This document shows, piece by piece, positions 24,852 through 32,353 of a stretch of 37,454 nt of DNA (position 1 is the first letter of the stretch; every line of letters starts with the position of its first letter). A model generated the notes under the pieces. That model had not been told where the DNA came from and made no database searches. It saw only the letters and a program-made list of their open reading frames with translations. This DNA comes from Candidatus Uhrbacteria bacterium (GTDB lineage: Bacteria; Patescibacteriota; Patescibacteriia; JACQRZ01). Location: positions 207,473 to 244,926 of the forward strand of contig JACQSC010000002.1 in the NCBI GenBank assembly GCA_016206155.1, written 5' to 3'. Made by a program: the position numbers and the translations under genes.

Positions 24852-24879
24852 TTGCGAAAGCGAGCCCATAGGCTACAAT
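24852..24879 (+). promoter_or_regulatory. dnaB-recR promoter
   Basis: TTGCGA at 24852-24857, a 16-nt spacer and TACAAT at 24874-24879, giving a leader of roughly 12 nt before the ATG at 24898. It is divergent from the tRNA promoter. Confidence 0.55.
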
Positions 24880-24897
24880 TCCTCTCACCGAATAAAT

Positions 24898-26304
24898 ATG
24901 AGTACTGGCGCTAACATGCGAATCCCCCCTCAAAACATCGAAGCCGAGCAATCCCTGCTTGGCGCTCTTCTTGTTGATAAGGATGCAATGACAAAAATTG
25001 CGGATATCGTGGGAGCGGAAGACTTTTACAGAGATGCGCACGGCGTTCTATTTTCTGCAATGCTTGAGCTCTATGAACGCCATGAGCCCATTGACCTCTT
25101 AAGCGTCAGCAACATCCTTATTGAAAAAAATAAGCTTGATGTTGTCGGCGGGCGCAGTTCGATTATGGGTCTTGCGGCAGTTGTTCCCAATGCAAGCAAT
25201 ATCATCCACTACGCGCGCATTGTACAAAAAAAAGCGCTTTTACGTCGGCTTAACTCCGCTGCATCCGAGATCTCCGAGCTCTCCTATGAGGCTGACGAAA
25301 ATGTTCAAGATGTCCTTGATAAAGCCGAGTCGCGCATTTTTGCGGTTGCGCAAAAATTGCTCAAAAAATTATTCGTTCCAATAAAGGAAATTCTTTCTGA
25401 TGCATTCGAGCGCATTGATGAGCTGCATCGCGAGCGAGGCAAGCTGCGCGGCATTCCAACAGGTTTTACGGAATTGGACAATCTTCTTGCGGGCTTGCAA
25501 AAATCAGATCTTATCGTACTGGCAGCGCGACCCAGCGTCGGAAAAACAAGTCTTGCCCTTGATATCGCGCGACAGGCAGGGCTGCAGGGAAAAAATGCCG
25601 TCGCAATTTTTTCAATGGAAATGGCAAAGGAACAGCTTGTTGATCGTTTTATCTGCGCCGAGGCCGGAGTTGACCTTTGGAAAATGCGTACCGGAAAACT
25701 TTCGGATCGTTCAGGCTCGGATGATTTTTTGCGCATTGGTCATGCGATTAATGCTCTTTCTGAGGCAAAAATATTTATCGATGACACAGCTTCCGCAACC
25801 ATTTTGGAAATCAAGACAAAAGCGCGTCGCCTCCAAAGCGAGCATGGTCTTGATTTGATTATTCTCGACTATCTTCAACTCATGGAGGGGCATGGCAAGT
25901 CTGAGGGCCGCGTACAAGAAATCGCAGAGATCACTCGCGGTCTCAAAGCGATCGCGCGAGAACTCCAGGTTCCGGTCCTTGCCCTCTCACAGCTTGCCCG
26001 CGCCGTGGAACTCGTAAAACCAGCAATTCCAAAACTTGCGCATCTTCGTGAGAGCGGAAGCATTGAGCAAGATGCCGATGTTGTTGTGTTCATTTACCGC
26101 AAGAGTGCGGACAAAAATTATCGCTTTGAAGACCTGACTGACGAAGATAAGAATACCGCCGAGATAATTGTTGCCAAGCATCGCAACGGCCCAACAGGCA
26201 GTGTTCGGCTTTTCTGGGATGAAAAACGCGCCAGTTTTCGCAATCTTGAACGCAGGCATGGCGGTTTTGATATCTTTGACCAATCGTCCCCGCCTTCCAC
26301 ATAA
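24898..26304 (+). CDS. dnaB: Replicative DNA helicase
   Basis: Hexameric 5'-3' helicase of the replication fork. The product is 468 aa from the ATG at 24898; another in-frame ATG six codons on (MRIPPQNIEAEQSLLG) is an alternative start. The longer open frame reaching back to 24757 overlaps tRNA-Lys and is rejected. The N-terminal helical domain (to ~110) is followed by a linker and the RecA-like core: ARPSVGKTSLALDIA (Walker A), FSMEM, LDLIILDYLQLM (Walker B), ALSQLAR and LRESGSIEQDADVVVFIYR with the arginine-finger region. No intein interrupts these motifs. No Shine-Dalgarno is visible. recR follows after 2 nt. Confidence 0.96.
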   Translation: MSTGANMRIPPQNIEAEQSLLGALLVDKDAMTKIADIVGAEDFYRDAHGVLFSAMLELYERHEPIDLLSVSNILIEKNKLDVVGGRSSIMGLAAVVPNASNIIHYARIVQKKALLRRLNSAASEISELSYEADENVQDVLDKAESRIFAVAQKLLKKLFVPIKEILSDAFERIDELHRERGKLRGIPTGFTELDNLLAGLQKSDLIVLAARPSVGKTSLALDIARQAGLQGKNAVAIFSMEMAKEQLVDRFICAEAGVDLWKMRTGKLSDRSGSDDFLRIGHAINALSEAKIFIDDTASATILEIKTKARRLQSEHGLDLIILDYLQLMEGHGKSEGRVQEIAEITRGLKAIARELQVPVLALSQLARAVELVKPAIPKLAHLRESGSIEQDADVVVFIYRKSADKNYRFEDLTDEDKNTAEIIVAKHRNGPTGSVRLFWDEKRASFRNLERRHGGFDIFDQSSPPST

Positions 26305-26306
26305 CT

Positions 26307-26915
26307 ATGGGAGCCTATCCTCAACACATCCAAGCGCTCATTGATGCCTTTGTTCGGTTTCCCGGCATTGGCGAAAAAGCCGCACAACGCTTTGTTTTTT
26401 TTCTATTGCGCCAACCGCAAGCAGAGCTCTTGAAAATTGCAAAGCTCATCATGAATCTTCAGGATGCGATTCTTCTCTGCGGGCAGTGCGCGACGTATTC
26501 CGACCGTACGCCTTGTTCGCTCTGCGCGTCTATAAGCAGAGACCAATCCCTGATTTGTGTTGTCGCGACAAGCCACGATCTTGCCGCTATCGAGAGAACC
26601 GGTGAATATAGGGGGGTCTACCACGTTCTTGGCGGCACGCTGAATATGCTGGAAGGGGTGACGCCCGATAGGCTTAAAATTAAGGACCTTATCACGCGCG
26701 TAAAAAACCCGCACAAAAAAATTCGAGAAGTGATCCTCGCGTGCAATCCGGATCTCGAGGGAGAGAGCACAATGCTGTATCTTTCAAAAATTCTAAAAAA
26801 CTATTCTGTAAAGGTTACGCGGCTGGCACGCGGGCTTCCGCGTGGCGCTGACATTGAGTATGCCGATGATGTCACGCTCTCAGACGCGCTGCGTTCGCGA
26901 CGTGAAATTATATAA
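26307..26915 (+). CDS. recR: Recombination mediator RecR
   Basis: With RecF or RecO it loads RecA at gaps. The product is 202 aa, normal length. It has the helix-hairpin-helix FPGIGEKAAQRFVFFLL, a four-Cys zinc finger CGQCATYSDRTPCSLC, a Toprim domain starting ICVVATSHDLAAIERTGEY, and LARGLPRGADIEYADDVTL near the end. It begins 2 nt after dnaB and must share its transcript. Confidence 0.95.
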   Translation: MGAYPQHIQALIDAFVRFPGIGEKAAQRFVFFLLRQPQAELLKIAKLIMNLQDAILLCGQCATYSDRTPCSLCASISRDQSLICVVATSHDLAAIERTGEYRGVYHVLGGTLNMLEGVTPDRLKIKDLITRVKNPHKKIREVILACNPDLEGESTMLYLSKILKNYSVKVTRLARGLPRGADIEYADDVTLSDALRSRREII

Positions 26916-26931
26916 TCCTGCGACATACGGG

Positions 26932-26978
26932 ATCCCGCATCTAGTGCGGGATGGCTCCGTAGAACTACGGAGCCACTT
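26932..26978. terminator. Double hairpin between convergent recR and rplU
   Basis: Hairpin 1 pairs ATCCCGCA (26932-26939) with TGCGGGAT (26945-26952). Hairpin 2 pairs GGCTCCGTAG (26953-26962) with CTACGGAGCC (26965-26974), followed by ACTTTTG on the plus strand. The second stem includes the last codons and TAG of rplU. It probably terminates both genes. Confidence 0.75.
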
Positions 26979-27279
26979 TTGCGATCTTGACTTTCGAATA
27001 GGGTTGGCGATGACCCGTTTTTCTGCGATAACGAACTTTTCTTTTAAACTTGATAATCGCAACTTTTTTACCGCGGCCATGCTCAAGAACCGTTGCATGA
27101 ACAGCGATGCCGGGCAGTGTTGGCGTTCCGAGCTTCATGTTCTCGCCATTCTCGTCGGAAACGAACAAAACCTCAAATGAAAGGCTGGCATCCTTTTCGC
27201 CGCTCACCTTCTCCACCTTTATCTCGTCGCCCTCGCGCACAAGATATTGCTTACCGCCTGTTTTTATGACCGCGATCAT
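26965..27279 (-). CDS. rplU: 50S ribosomal protein L21
   Basis: L21 binds domain V-side 23S rRNA near L20. The product is 104 aa, typical. MIAVIKTGGKQYLV at the N-terminus, VLFVSDENGENMKLGTP, and the basic FKRKVRYRRKTGHRQPYSKVKI near the end are diagnostic. rpmA (L27), its usual partner, is not adjacent. A strong promoter and a ~70-nt leader containing a telomere-like repeat and a TTTGTTTT/AAAACAAA hairpin precede it. Confidence 0.96.
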   Translation of the reverse strand: MIAVIKTGGKQYLVREGDEIKVEKVSGEKDASLSFEVLFVSDENGENMKLGTPTLPGIAVHATVLEHGRGKKVAIIKFKRKVRYRRKTGHRQPYSKVKIAKVAP

Positions 27280-27291
27280 AAGCTATTGCTT

Positions 27292-27305
27292 AGGGTTTAG
27301 GGTTT
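27292..27305. repeat. AGGGTTT heptamer repeat, two units, in the rplU leader
   Basis: Two adjacent AGGGTTT units at 27292-27298 and 27299-27305. The same unit is tandemly repeated six times at 30061-30102. Confidence 0.7.
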
Positions 27306-27352
27306 GTTTTGATTAAAACAAAACTCTTGGGCCTGTTATACCCTTCAATACT

Positions 27353-27381
27353 ATTATACCACGACTTGAGAATTATGTCCA
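27353..27381 (-). promoter_or_regulatory. rplU promoter (extended -10)
   Basis: Minus-strand TGGACA (plus 27376-27381), a 17-nt spacer and TATAAT (plus 27353-27358) preceded by TGG. This is one of the strongest promoter matches in the window. Confidence 0.75.
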
Positions 27382-27409
27382 GTGTTCGCGTCCCTATGCA
27401 AATAAGCCG

Positions 27410-28498
27410 TCAATTGGCGCGTTTCCATCTAAGCAAAAGCACAAGAACAACCATGACCCCAACAAGGAGCGTGAGCGCTGTGGCTTTTTGCTGTGTCTGC
27501 ATAAAGAGCGCTGCGGCGCCAAAAAGCGCGGACACCGCCCAGAGAATCAATACGGTTTGCCGTTGGGTAAAGCCGGCATCAACCATGCGAAAGTGAAGGT
27601 GCTTTCGGTCGCCCTGAAACGGCGACCTCCGTTCAATAACGACGCGGCGAAAGATAATCCAGGCTGTATCAAGAATTGGAATACCTAACACAAGCAAAGC
27701 GATGGCAAACTTTGCGCCCGATATGATTGCGAGAACGCCAAGCAAAAACCCCGCAAGCAAGCTGCCTGCTTCACCAAGGAAAATTTTCGCGGGATTAAAA
27801 TTCCACAAGAGAAATCCCGCAAATGCCCCTGCGGCCAGAAAAGAGAGCAGCGCGGTTGGTTCGTTGACAAAGAAGAACAAACTCACCAAACCAATGATCG
27901 CCGCACCAATGGCCGTAATGCCGGAAACAAGGCCATCAAGTCCATCAAGAAGCTTTGTGGTATACATCGTGCCAAAGAGCCAAAGAAATGTGAGAAGATC
28001 AGCCCATACTGTGAGATACCGCGGAAGTCCGTTCCACCAAAAAAGAAAAATCTCCCACTGATTCAACGGCAGCTGCTGTCCGGTCACAGGGTTGGTCATG
28101 CTTTCAACGCCAAGGCCAAAGGCTATCACTATGAGTACCGCAAGGAATGGCGCGCCTATTATGTGAAGGGGCTTTAATGAATAACGGTCATCGAACGCGC
28201 CGCCAACGACCAAAACAATTGAGGCCAATGCGAGACCAATAAGATGCTTTCCCTGAACATGAATATCTATAAGCGCCGGCCAGTCCTGCGGCGCAAAGAA
28301 ATAATAAAGGCTGGCAACACTTGCGAGTGAAAAAAAAATGCCAATGCCACCAAGCAACGGTATTGGCTTGGTATGAATTTTGCGCGGGGCGCCGGGGCGG
28401 TCAACGATGTCGTACCGTATGGCGATTCCGCGCACTATTGCCGTTGCCGCTACCGAGCATACGAACGCAGTTAAAAAAACAACTATGTAGATCATCAT
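27410..28498 (-). CDS. Undecaprenyl-phosphate GlcNAc-1-phosphate transferase family (WecA/TagO-like)
   Basis: Transfers a HexNAc-1-phosphate from UDP-sugar to undecaprenyl phosphate. The product is 362 aa with about ten transmembrane helices. Motifs are AFDDRYSLKP (Asp103/Asp104), LLDGLDGLVSG (Asp185, Asp188), NFNPAKIFLGEAGS (residues ~233-246) and DRKHLHFRM. In the third motif the usual MGD/LGD Asp is Glu (243), and the HLHH-type cytosolic motif reads HLHF. It begins with two adjacent ATGs. It likely supplies the wall or teichoic-like glycan pathway, independent of the sugar transferase at 16332. Confidence 0.88.
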   Translation of the reverse strand: MMIYIVVFLTAFVCSVAATAIVRGIAIRYDIVDRPGAPRKIHTKPIPLLGGIGIFFSLASVASLYYFFAPQDWPALIDIHVQGKHLIGLALASIVLVVGGAFDDRYSLKPLHIIGAPFLAVLIVIAFGLGVESMTNPVTGQQLPLNQWEIFLFWWNGLPRYLTVWADLLTFLWLFGTMYTTKLLDGLDGLVSGITAIGAAIIGLVSLFFFVNEPTALLSFLAAGAFAGFLLWNFNPAKIFLGEAGSLLAGFLLGVLAIISGAKFAIALLVLGIPILDTAWIIFRRVVIERRSPFQGDRKHLHFRMVDAGFTQRQTVLILWAVSALFGAAALFMQTQQKATALTLLVGVMVVLVLLLRWKRAN

Positions 28499-28512
28499 AC
28501 TCTCATTCTTAC

Positions 28513-28636
28513 CACGACTTACGCAGTTTGATGCAGTTCAAGGCGCCGACGAGGAACGGAATAAGCTGTACCTTGATGGTACAGTGTTGAGTACCGCAGT
28601 CGGCAACGAAGAAATGCGCGAAATGCGTAAGTCGTG
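28513..28636. mobile_element. Terminal-inverted-repeat element, copy B (MITE-like, 124 bp)
   Basis: Terminal repeats are CACGACTTACGCA (28513-28525) and TGCGTAAGTCGTG (28624-28636), 13 of 13 complementary. An internal 7-bp hairpin CTGTACC/GGTACAG lies at 28566-28584. It shares CGAGGAACGGAATAAG-like and CGGCAACGAAGAAATG blocks with copy A. It covers the 3' end of cysS including its stop codon. Confidence 0.75.
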
Positions 28637-30055
28637 TCTTACAATGCGTGGCCCATCTGGCATGTCATCGACACGATATCCAGCCCTTGCTATTTCGTCC
28701 CGCAGGGCGTCCGCCACTGCCCACCGCTTTTCTTTGCGGGCATGCTCTCGCTTGTCAGCAAGGAGGCTTACCTGCGCGGGAATACGGTCGTCCCGCCGGG
28801 TAAGCGATAGGCCAAAAACAGCATCAATCTTTTTTATAAATGCGCACACTATTCGATAATCACCCCTTCCGAGCCGAGCGGTCCTTCGATTGACCTGTGA
28901 GATAAAATTAAACAGCGCAGCCAATGCCTGCGGGGCGCCAAGATCGTCCGCAAGCGCAGCATCAATTTTCTTGGATGTCCTCGTGATCAGCGGCTCGATG
29001 CTCACCTTTTTTGGCTGAGCGCGTGTGGCGCGCAAAACATACTCACGCACGTTTTCACGGAGAGATCGATAGCCATTCTGCGCCGCATCCATGCTCTGCC
29101 ATGTAAAATTGAGCTGCTGTCGATAGTGGGTCTGCAATAGAAAAAAACGATACGCAAGCGGGTCATACCCCCGCTCGGCAAATGATTGAAGTGTGATAAA
29201 GTTTCCCTCTGACTTCCCCATTCGCGTTGAATCTATAACTAGAAACTCGCCATGCATCCAAAACAGTGCCATCGGCTTACCTGCTGCCGCCTCGCTCTGC
29301 GCTATCTCGTTGGTATGATGCACTGCAATATGGTCTATTCCGCCGGTATGAATATCAAAGGGTTGTCCGAGATAGTGCGTCGACATTGCCGAACATTCGA
29401 TGTGCCATCCCGGATAGCCGGCTCCCCACGGGGACTCCCATTTCATATCCTGATCCTGAAATTTTGATTTCGTAAACCACAGCACAAAATCATGCTCGTG
29501 TCTTTTATGTACATCCTTGTCTACGCGCGCAACCGATTTGCCAGTTTGCTTATCACTCCATTTCAGTTTACCATACCCCTTCCATGTTGACGTATCAAAA
29601 TAGACATTCCCTCCGGCTCTATAAGTGTGGCCTTTTTTTTCAAGTCGCTCGATCAGCTCTATCTGCAGCCAAATATGGTCAGTGGCTTTGCACCAAATGT
29701 TTGGCGCGATGATATTGAGATCGCGAATGTTGTCCTTGAAAGCATCTGTATAAAACTCGGCTATCTGCCATACGGTCTTACGCTCGCGCTGAGCCCCAAG
29801 AAGCATCTTATCATCGCCGCTATCCGCATCGGATGTCAAATGCCCGACATCGGTAATGTTCATCACGTGCTTCACCCGATAACCGAAGTGTATGAGTACC
29901 CGCTTGAGTGTATCGGCAAAAAAATAGGATCGCAAATTCCCGACATGCGCATAGTTGTACACCGTCGGTCCGCAGGTATAGAGGCGGACAGTCTTTCCCT
30001 TCAAGGGTTTGAATGCCTCTTTTTTTCGCGTCAGGGTGTTGTAAAGATGGAGCAT
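28538..30055 (-). CDS. cysS: Cysteinyl-tRNA synthetase with repeat-derived C-terminal tail
   Basis: Charges tRNA-Cys. The product is 505 aa from the ATG at 30055; a TTG at 30061 is also in frame. The zinc site is built from TCGPTVYNYAHVGNLRSY (which also holds the HIGH variant), HIECSAMS and HTGGIDHIAVHHTNEIAQ. The KMSKS-equivalent is RMGKSEGN. The enzyme proper ends near DMPDGPRIVR; the last 32 residues, from His474, are read from the repeat element at 28513-28636, which also supplies the TGA stop. The tail is Ser/Arg-rich with no recognisable domain. It lies downstream of the MazG-like gene across the AGGGTTT repeat. Confidence 0.94.
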   Translation of the reverse strand: MLHLYNTLTRKKEAFKPLKGKTVRLYTCGPTVYNYAHVGNLRSYFFADTLKRVLIHFGYRVKHVMNITDVGHLTSDADSGDDKMLLGAQRERKTVWQIAEFYTDAFKDNIRDLNIIAPNIWCKATDHIWLQIELIERLEKKGHTYRAGGNVYFDTSTWKGYGKLKWSDKQTGKSVARVDKDVHKRHEHDFVLWFTKSKFQDQDMKWESPWGAGYPGWHIECSAMSTHYLGQPFDIHTGGIDHIAVHHTNEIAQSEAAAGKPMALFWMHGEFLVIDSTRMGKSEGNFITLQSFAERGYDPLAYRFFLLQTHYRQQLNFTWQSMDAAQNGYRSLRENVREYVLRATRAQPKKVSIEPLITRTSKKIDAALADDLGAPQALAALFNFISQVNRRTARLGRGDYRIVCAFIKKIDAVFGLSLTRRDDRIPAQVSLLADKREHARKEKRWAVADALRDEIARAGYRVDDMPDGPRIVRHDLRISRISSLPTAVLNTVPSRYSLFRSSSAP

Positions 30056-30060
30056 TGCCA

Positions 30061-30102
30061 AGGGTTTAGGGTTTAGGGTATAGGGTTTAGGGTTTAGGGT
30101 TT
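30061..30102. repeat. Telomere-like AGGGTTT tandem repeat, six units
   Basis: Six heptamers in a row (five AGGGTTT and one AGGGTAT as third unit) fill most of the cysS/mazG spacer. The last unit forms an 8-bp hairpin TAGGGTTT (30095-30102) / AAACCCTA (30107-30114) that reaches the mazG stop codon. The unit is identical to the plant telomere heptamer but sits inside a bacterial gene cluster. Confidence 0.9.
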
Positions 30103-30111
30103 TTTGAAACC

Positions 30112-30441
30112 CTATCTTTTATCTCCACTTCCCCCGAGTTGCCCCCGTTCAAGACGAGACGAAAGCTTTTCAATATTATGCGTGGCGATCGTATTGAGTG
30201 TAACGCCAAGTTCTGTTGCAAGCTGAGCGCAATACCACAGCACATCGCCAATCTCATCAACAATCTGAGATTTCTGCTCCTCGCTTGGCACGCCAGCGCC
30301 ATCGCGGAAAACTTTTTTTACTTTGCCGGCAACTTCCCCCGCCTCATTGGCAAGCCCCAAGGTCGGATACGTTATATTCTCACCTGCGTTAGGATAGATG
30401 ACAAACCGGCGCGACTGTTTCTGATATTCATTAAAATCCAT
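30112..30441 (-). CDS. MazG-like nucleotide pyrophosphohydrolase
   Basis: Small all-alpha NTP-PPase, probably housekeeping of non-canonical or excess nucleotides. The product is 109 aa. The Mg2+-binding EAGEVAGKVKK and VDEIGDVLWYCAQLA motifs (ExxE...ExxD) are intact. N-terminal MDFNEYQKQSRRF and LGLANEAGE match the single-domain MazG family. The promoter lies 27 nt upstream. Partner or substrate cannot be told from context. Confidence 0.88.
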   Translation of the reverse strand: MDFNEYQKQSRRFVIYPNAGENITYPTLGLANEAGEVAGKVKKVFRDGAGVPSEEQKSQIVDEIGDVLWYCAQLATELGVTLNTIATHNIEKLSSRLERGQLGGSGDKR

Positions 30442-30467
30442 AATTTTTGATTCCTATTGTCTGACGT

Positions 30468-30495
30468 ATTATACTCCCCTCGCCCATCGGAGCAA
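30468..30495 (-). promoter_or_regulatory. Promoter of the MazG-like gene
   Basis: Minus-strand TTGCTC (plus 30490-30495), a 16-nt spacer and TATAAT (plus 30468-30473). The -35 word equals that of rpsB. The rest of 30496-30580 shows nothing recognisable. Confidence 0.6.
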
Positions 30496-30580
30496 GAGCA
30501 CGAATAAGCACGCATGTACCAAAACTGCGCCGGGTAACTCGCGCGCAACTCTTTTAGCGGGGCGCGTAAAGAAGGTTATC

Positions 30581-32353
30581 TTACAACGATTCATCGGTTT
30601 GCAAAGACGTCAGTCCTTCGATGGTCTGCTCAATGTTTTCCCCGACAATACGGTCATGGACGCGAAATACAATGTTCTCGACGAGCCGCGTATCACTTCC
30701 AAGTTGCGCTGTGGGCACGAGAATGTCAAAGGATGCGTCGATGCGCTTGACCGATGCGGGCAAGGCATTTAATCGCCATGTTACCGCGCGCGCCGCGGCG
30801 TCTATTCCGATGTCTCCCGCAGTGCGGCTGTTCACGCCACCCCACTCCGCCGAAGATGGCAGCGCAACATTCACCGTAAGATCATCAAGGTCATGAAGGG
30901 TATTGGTGACAGCAAGATAGACGCGAAATCTCTTTTTATCGCTCTGTCCCGCATCGCTCATATCGCGGAGGAACGCTCGTACGCGCGCATCTGAGAGAAC
31001 CGCGGCGCTAATGCGCGGCCCATCAATTTTGAGCGGCTCCTGATTAACCTTTCTGTCCTTTTCAACGCGCTCGCCGACACGAGCATTGAGTCCAAACTCA
31101 AGCGGTGCGTCCTGTGCGCTTGAACCAAGCGCAATTGTCAACGGTAATACCACCTGCGCTCCGCTTGGCATTTCCTTAAGTGAATCTACGCGCTCTGCAC
31201 TCCATATAACAACCTGTTCTCTCCGTTCTGCTCCGCCATCAAATACGGATTTCTCATGATCAATGCCATCCTTTGGCAGCGCCAACATCACCTCAAGATT
31301 GCGAAGCGTAACATTTCCCTTATTCGCGATAGTCACGGCAAGACGTTGGCTTGATTGGGGACGTAGTGCGCGAAGAGTGTCGGCGCCCTCGGTTACAAGC
31401 GAAAGAGAGACGTCGTTGCGAAGAATAGTGATATCGCTCTTTGATTCACGCAGAACAGCATCTGCGCGTCCCGACTCTCTTAGCATAAGCTGTACACCAA
31501 CTGGAACCAAGCCCTGAAGCGTCTCATGAGCTTTCACCGTTACGCGGAGCACTCCCCCATCGATATTCGGCCGCGTCGTCTTGCTTAACGCATATCCATT
31601 CCATTCATTTGATTCTTTAACAGAAACTTCTGGGTCGGACGACTCAATCGTCAGCCCTTCCGGAAGCGATAGCTTTAGAAAAATATTTTCCGGATTTCCA
31701 AGGCGCGTCACCTCTTGATAGTGGATCGTTATCTGCGCGCTTGATCCCGCGTTGACGGTCGATGGCGCCTCAAGACGGAGCCGTTCGATCGTTGCGGCGC
31801 CAATCACACTGCGCACTTCCTTTTTGACCGTAAAAGCGGAGCGGTAGAGTGGGTGCTGATAACTCAATGAAAACACCGCCTTGCGCTCATCATTCTCAAA
31901 TCCGGTAAGGGTTCCCCGAACGATGATACGCCCAGTGCCGCGGGGCTGGAGCGTTCCAATATTCCAATAATTATGAATGCTATTCTGGCTTGCCGGCTCA
32001 CTTTCAATAAAAGCAAAACCGATTGGGTATTCTGCAAATAGCGCGACATCAGAAACTGCGGAACGGCCCTGGTTTTGATACTCAAAAACATATTCGACAA
32101 CCGTCCCCGTCTCTATGGTCTGAGGTCCTGCCGCGGAAGCTATGATCGGATCGGACGATCCACCGATACGATTTGAGAAATAAAGATAGCCAACCCATGC
32201 GCTCGCCGCAAGCAATCCGACAAATAATGCGCCTATGACGCGAATCAAGAGCGAGGGGCGTGATGCCTTTTTAAACGCATGATCCCGTGAATCAGCGGGC
32301 CCGTTGGAGTGATAGAATTGGTAGAACTCGTTGTCTTGTTTTTTCTTTTTCAT
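30581..32353 (-). CDS. Membrane-anchored surface protein with DUF11-like repeats
   Basis: The product is 590 aa. It has a Lys-rich cytosolic head (KKKK), one transmembrane helix (~36-58), then an extracellular region made of several beta-sandwich repeats. The first (from ~70) reads GTVVEYVFEYQNQGRSAVSDV, typical of DUF11/CARDB modules in which the repeat contrasts a smooth strand set with an LPxG-like turn. Others begin near ~210, ~320 and ~450. There are no catalytic motifs and no Cys. It overlaps the DUF4012 gene by 4 nt (ATGA), so the two are made together and may form one envelope structure. Function unknown. Confidence 0.85.
   Translation of the reverse strand: MKKKKQDNEFYQFYHSNGPADSRDHAFKKASRPSLLIRVIGALFVGLLAASAWVGYLYFSNRIGGSSDPIIASAAGPQTIETGTVVEYVFEYQNQGRSAVSDVALFAEYPIGFAFIESEPASQNSIHNYWNIGTLQPRGTGRIIVRGTLTGFENDERKAVFSLSYQHPLYRSAFTVKKEVRSVIGAATIERLRLEAPSTVNAGSSAQITIHYQEVTRLGNPENIFLKLSLPEGLTIESSDPEVSVKESNEWNGYALSKTTRPNIDGGVLRVTVKAHETLQGLVPVGVQLMLRESGRADAVLRESKSDITILRNDVSLSLVTEGADTLRALRPQSSQRLAVTIANKGNVTLRNLEVMLALPKDGIDHEKSVFDGGAERREQVVIWSAERVDSLKEMPSGAQVVLPLTIALGSSAQDAPLEFGLNARVGERVEKDRKVNQEPLKIDGPRISAAVLSDARVRAFLRDMSDAGQSDKKRFRVYLAVTNTLHDLDDLTVNVALPSSAEWGGVNSRTAGDIGIDAAARAVTWRLNALPASVKRIDASFDILVPTAQLGSDTRLVENIVFRVHDRIVGENIEQTIEGLTSLQTDESL

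Noticed and set aside
24757-24897. Extended start of dnaB reaching into tRNA-Lys
   Set aside because: It would overlap the tRNA 5' end and lies upstream of the promoter; the residues do not resemble DnaB.
30061-30102. CRISPR array
   Set aside because: The 7-nt units have no spacers; simple tandem repeat only.
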